From Marthasterias glacialis (Eukaryota > Echinodermata > Asteroidea > Forcipulatida > Asteriidae), in the NCBI GenBank assembly GCA_911728455.2, contig OU452229.1:15162076-15226075 (forward strand): DNA of 64,000 nucleotides. The letters run 5' to 3'. Shown here in pieces: positions 60,473-64,000 of this stretch (position 1 is the stretch's first letter; the number at the start of each line of letters is the position of its first letter). The position numbers were made by a program, and so were the translations under genes. The notes under the pieces were generated by a model. That model searched no databases. It was not told the origin of the DNA and saw only the letters and a list, made by a program, of their open reading frames with translations.

Positions 60473-61074
60473 CTGCAGGGGAGAAGGAAAAAACCCCAAG
60501 GGACTGATTGAGATTCTTAAGATAAAGCCAGAGGGATTTATCTGACACCCTTTCAGGTCACATTTCATCAAGCTACTTAGAGAGTTGCTGGGTAGCATGT
60601 GTTATCGGAACACATATTATTCTTACAATGTTGTTAAGGGATATCCAGAAATGAACACATATTTTAAGAACTTAATCAATTTGGATTTGTGTCCTTAATT
60701 TTTGTTTAATGATACAGGCAGGGGGTACAGCAACCAAGGACGTGTAGGGAGGTATGCCATCCCCACCCAATAACTGTTCTTTCATGAATTAGTACGGAAA
60801 ACATTTGGTGTAGACAAGTTGGAAAACTGCCTTCCATACATCATACTAAAAAGTGCCCTTACTACTCTTACGGATGGAAACTTATGACAAAGATCAAATA
60901 TCAGGTAAGCCCTGTTCATTAATATATCAACTAAATGAGGTATCTAGCAATATACTACACATATTCTGAGAAAAACAATGTTATGGTATTCCGTCATCGA
61001 CTGTAATAGAAGCGATAGCAGCAAATTCATCATTGCCTATCTCTCTTAACGTAACAGAGTAAGGTATTTTCACT

Positions 61075-61200
61075 AGATTCGGAGTGAAATTCACTCCACT
61101 TTCACTCAAAAAAGAGTGCTGAAGAGTGAGTTTCACTCTTAAAAGAGGCAAACTGACACCACACTGGCAAGCGAGTGAAATTTTCACTCTTTTACATTTA
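61075..61200. repeat. degenerate GAGTGAAA / TTTCACTC inverted motif array
   Basis: GAGTGAAATTCACTCC, TTTCACTC, GAGTGAGTTTCACTC and GAGTGAAATTTTCACTC within about 120 bp. This looks like the interior of a small palindromic element. No clear outer termini. Confidence 0.55.
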
Positions 61201-62230
61201 GAGAGTAGACAAGTACAGACATTGGGTAAAAAACAACTTTACATGGCCGAATATCAACAGTCATGAAGCTCCTATTCTGATAGGCCACCAAATACCAAAA
61301 CTTTAACACACTACATAACATCATTCTACCTCCATGATAACATGCAGTTGAAGTCTGTGACTGTAAAACACCACACAACTATCATGAACTGTACGTTTTA
61401 CCAATTTAATCAAGCAAAATAAGTCTCACAAAAAAGAAATGTACACCATTAGGCATCAGTCTGGGCTAAAAAAATAACAAATATACTTAAAGTTTTAATT
61501 CCATAGATGTATCGGTTTGCAAGATGAGTATGTCATGACTGAAGTCACTCATACACAGGTTGAATTCAATCAAGTTAGCTTGAAGTTTGGCTTCTACCAG
61601 GTTGAAAAAAATTATGAATTTTTACCAAAATATTTCCAATCCTTCTTCAAGAAAAAGGGATACATTAGAATGTTTTGGTCTGTTCTTAAATTATTTTGAA
61701 TGAACACATCAGCTATCAAAATAGTCAATTGTAAACAAACATTGTATGCTTCCCTGAAAGTCATTATTTAAAAAGTAATAATAATAATAAATAAGAAAAT
61801 TAAAGCATTCAAAATGTTCTAATTTGTATTCTTTGACCCAGGCAGGTTTTGTTTTATCACATTTTACCAACAATAACGATTCCTTGAAAGTGTCTGATGT
61901 AAGCATTTGAGAAGGGGGTCAAAATCCAGCCTGAAGGCAGGATAGAAAAAGTAAGCACAAAACTGTGTTTCTACAAAGACTCCGGCAAGCTTCACCCTGC
62001 CTGCCAAATCTACATTTTAACAAATTCACGACCAATTCTTAATATCAGAGATTTAGGAAACACTTTCAACGGGCTTTGGAGATCATGATGGCTCCTGGAC
62101 GACTTGGCATCCCCCACCCCATCCCATTTGAGAATCTAATGCAACTTGTAATACAGCTTTGTCTGGTAATGAAAGTTGACCAGAGATGAAGAAGTTATTA
62201 CTTGCGGCGCCAGGACAATCCTCTCAACAT

Positions 62231-62417
62231 CCGCGGCATAGCCAAGGAGGGCCTGGGGGAGGGGGAGGGCAAGTGCCCCCCCACCCACAAATTTCCAGTG
62301 GCCCCCCCCCCATAAAAAATGTAGATACGTGGTACCTGCCCCCCACCCCACTGAAAAGCAATGCCCTCTTGTGCCTCCCCCCCCCCCCCAGTGAAAAAAA
62401 TCCTGGCTACGCCGCTG
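62231..62417 (-). mobile_element. hAT-like non-autonomous element with perfect 8-bp target duplication
   Basis: Right end CCTGGCTACGCCGCTG and left end CCGCGGCATAGCCAAGGA are inverted repeats (CAGCGGCGTAGCCAGG type). It is flanked on both sides by CTCAACAT (62223-62230 and 62418-62425), an exact target duplication. The interior is G/C-run rich and non-coding. It includes GGGCCTGGGGGAGGGGGAGG (62250 on), a G-quadruplex-like pattern. Confidence 0.9.
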
Positions 62418-63194
62418 CTCAACATTTGGCCTTTTTTGACAACCACTCAGGCCACGGAAAAAACCCCCCAGAAAAACAAGAAAGCTGCCCATGACTTTTT
62501 GCGTGGAAAATCACAGCGAAAAAAACACAGAAAAAAAACACAAGCAATATATTTATCGCAAACACTGATACTGTCATGTCGCTTTGCTGATGATTTACGA
62601 CGAAAAATTACAAGGGTGTTACCGAAAAGATCGCTCCTGATAATCAGTAATACAAGAGGGTGAAGAATTTATGGATTTTTTGGCGGCACTGCAGTGGATA
62701 AACCAGCAGGTGTGTGAGTGAAATGACAACTCTTGGATAGAACTGAGTGGAGATATCTATTCCCATGACAATTTAAGATCTCATACAGGGATTTCAATTG
62801 CCTGGTGCTACAGGGGGGGGGGGGGGAATTGGCTGGACGGATTGGGGAGATGCACTTTGAGAGAGTTACGCACCTTAGGATATTCACGACATTGTTATTT
62901 TTTGTTGTTGAATTATTACTCTGTAAAAATAAAGAAGCACTGCCTGGGTTGGGTATGTACTGATTATAGCCCGGGAAAAGATGTTTTTTTAATAATGATG
63001 AGAAAATTCAATCAATAGGTTTTTTTTTCTCATTTCCTGGGAATAAAAAATAAACAAATATTATTTAAAAGTGTTCCCAAGAGATAAGGCGCAAGGAAAT
63101 GAACTCTTTTAGAGTTAAAGATAAAGTACAGGAAAGGTAATTATCAAAGAAACGGACTAGTCTAGTTTATTTTGAAAACTTACTTTTTAAAGTT

Positions 63195-63500
63195 TACACC
63201 AGTGCCAATCCTCCAGAGAAACATATCTGTTTGAAATACTGTGTAAGTTGAGAAAACAGCATTTGAAGACCATAAAACTCTTTATTTTAATTGCCACAAT
63301 CAAAATAAGCCCCACATGAATGGGCACAAAATCCTCAACAAAAGCATAAACCGTTTTTCTGTTTGTATTTGGGTTTCATTAAAACATAGCCATTGAATTG
63401 GATGAAATTTTCACTGGATGTTGCATGGTGTTTATCAAAAAACTCTAAGATGGGATTTATTCCTTAAAGCAGTGACATACATTCCCTTTAACTTTCTTAA
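63195..63500 (+). repeat. dispersed repeat family B, copy 3
   Basis: TTTACACCAGTGCCAATCCT, CCAGAGAAACATATCTGTT, TATTTTAATTGCCACAATCA and GATGAAATTTTCACTGGATG. It includes the tail missing from the 38474 copy. Confidence 0.65.
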
Positions 63501-63719
63501 AACTTGTGCTGGGTGGACTACGGTATGGCTCCTGCTGGATGGACTCAAGATAAGATTTGAGAAAGAGTTTGACACTCTGCATCAAGTCTAATTCAAATAA
63601 TACAGCTATTTTTATTTTATATCAACCCCTTCACTAAAAAACTCATAACTCAACCCTCAGAGTAATTATTGGAATCAATCAGCAATTATTTTTCCCACCA
63701 TTTTTCTGTTGGTAAGTCA

Positions 63720-63850
63720 TTTCGTCACACGCGCACGCATTGGTAGTGCGCCCATACATTTCCCTTACTTCCGGTTCCAAGGCTGGCATTCATTAGCGGA
63801 GTGTAATTTAACCTAAAATCCTTGGTGTTCTTTTTTTGTTACGGTAAGAC
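63720..63850. promoter_or_regulatory. candidate CpG-containing promoter cluster
   Basis: Within about 80 bp lie CGTCAC (CRE half site), CGCGCACGCATTGG (NRF1-like, overlapping an inverted CCAAT), GTGCGCCC and CTTACTTCCGGTT. The last is an ETS site, ACCGGAAGTAAG on the minus strand. Minus-strand CCGGAA|GTAAGG and plus-strand TTACG|GTAAGA could each be donors of a non-coding first exon. Orientation and activity are unknown. Confidence 0.35.
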
Positions 63851-64000
63851 ACATTTCTTAAAACAGAGGAGGTCATTATCAAGAAGATTTAGTGTCTACA
63901 CAACACATGTGTAAAATTCAACCCACTAGCTTAGTTAGTTTTTTTGCATAATTTGTTATAGAAAATGTTGGCCAATGCATTTGCAACGGGCTTCTGATGA

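Larger units (their letters stand above)
60473..64000. other. upstream flank or 5'UTR intron of the THSD7-like gene
   Basis: 3.5 kb without supported coding exons. It contains a degenerate GAGTGAAA/TTTCACTC array (61060-61200), a hAT-like element (62231-62417), a G run (62811-62826), dispersed family B copy 3 (63195-63500) and a promoter-like cluster (63720-63850). Confidence 0.7.

Noticed and set aside
1..64000. CRISPR arrays, operons, riboswitches, bacterial terminators
   Set aside because: Introns, GT-AG splice sites and animal-type repeats show a metazoan genome. No regularly spaced direct repeats were seen.

Overview
This is a 64 kb stretch of an AT-rich, intron-rich animal genome. Almost all of it is the 5' two-thirds of one large minus-strand gene. 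The gene encodes a multi-thrombospondin-repeat transmembrane protein of the THSD7A/THSD7B family. I rebuilt 15 coding exons by hand (60388 down to 239). All use GT-AG splice sites, every junction phase agrees, and no stop codon interrupts the joined frame of 3333 nt (1111 codons). The protein starts with a signal peptide and runs through about 16 and a half alternating TSP type-1 repeats. The C-terminal repeats, the membrane helix and the cytoplasmic tail lie beyond position 1 of the window.

The host is most likely a deuterostome marine invertebrate, and an echinoderm (sea-star-like) genome is my best guess. The protein aligns repeat by repeat with the vertebrate family. The introns carry small inverted-repeat elements of types I associate with echinoderms and other marine invertebrates (termini resembling GGGCCCAATTTCATAGAGC, GGATTTCACAAA and CAGTGGCGTAGCC). 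Species cannot be fixed from the window alone.

Layout from high to low coordinate, which is the direction of transcription. 64000-60473 is 5' flank or a 5'UTR intron, with a CpG-containing promoter-like cluster near 63.75 kb and a young hAT-like element at 62.2-62.4 kb. The first coding exon is at 60.3 kb. Intron 1 is 15 kb. Exons 2 and 3 lie at 45.3-43.7 kb. Intron 3 is 21.8 kb. Exons 4-6 lie at 21.9-16.0 kb, intron 6 is 7.7 kb, and exons 7-15 are packed into 8.3-0.2 kb. No second protein-coding gene, intact retrotransposon, rRNA, convincing tRNA or CRISPR array is visible.

The best leads for follow-up are these. (1) Part of coding exon 10, with its splice donor, is tandemly triplicated into the following intron. 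(2) The two cysteines expected to form one disulfide in the 15th TSP1 repeat are both lost. (3) Coding exon 4, after the 21.8 kb intron, begins with a 5'-splice-site-like sequence, giving a recursive-splicing configuration. (4) Several non-autonomous hAT-like elements keep recognisable 8-bp target duplications, and two of them are built largely of degenerate short-motif arrays. I see no sign of a wholly new biological system.
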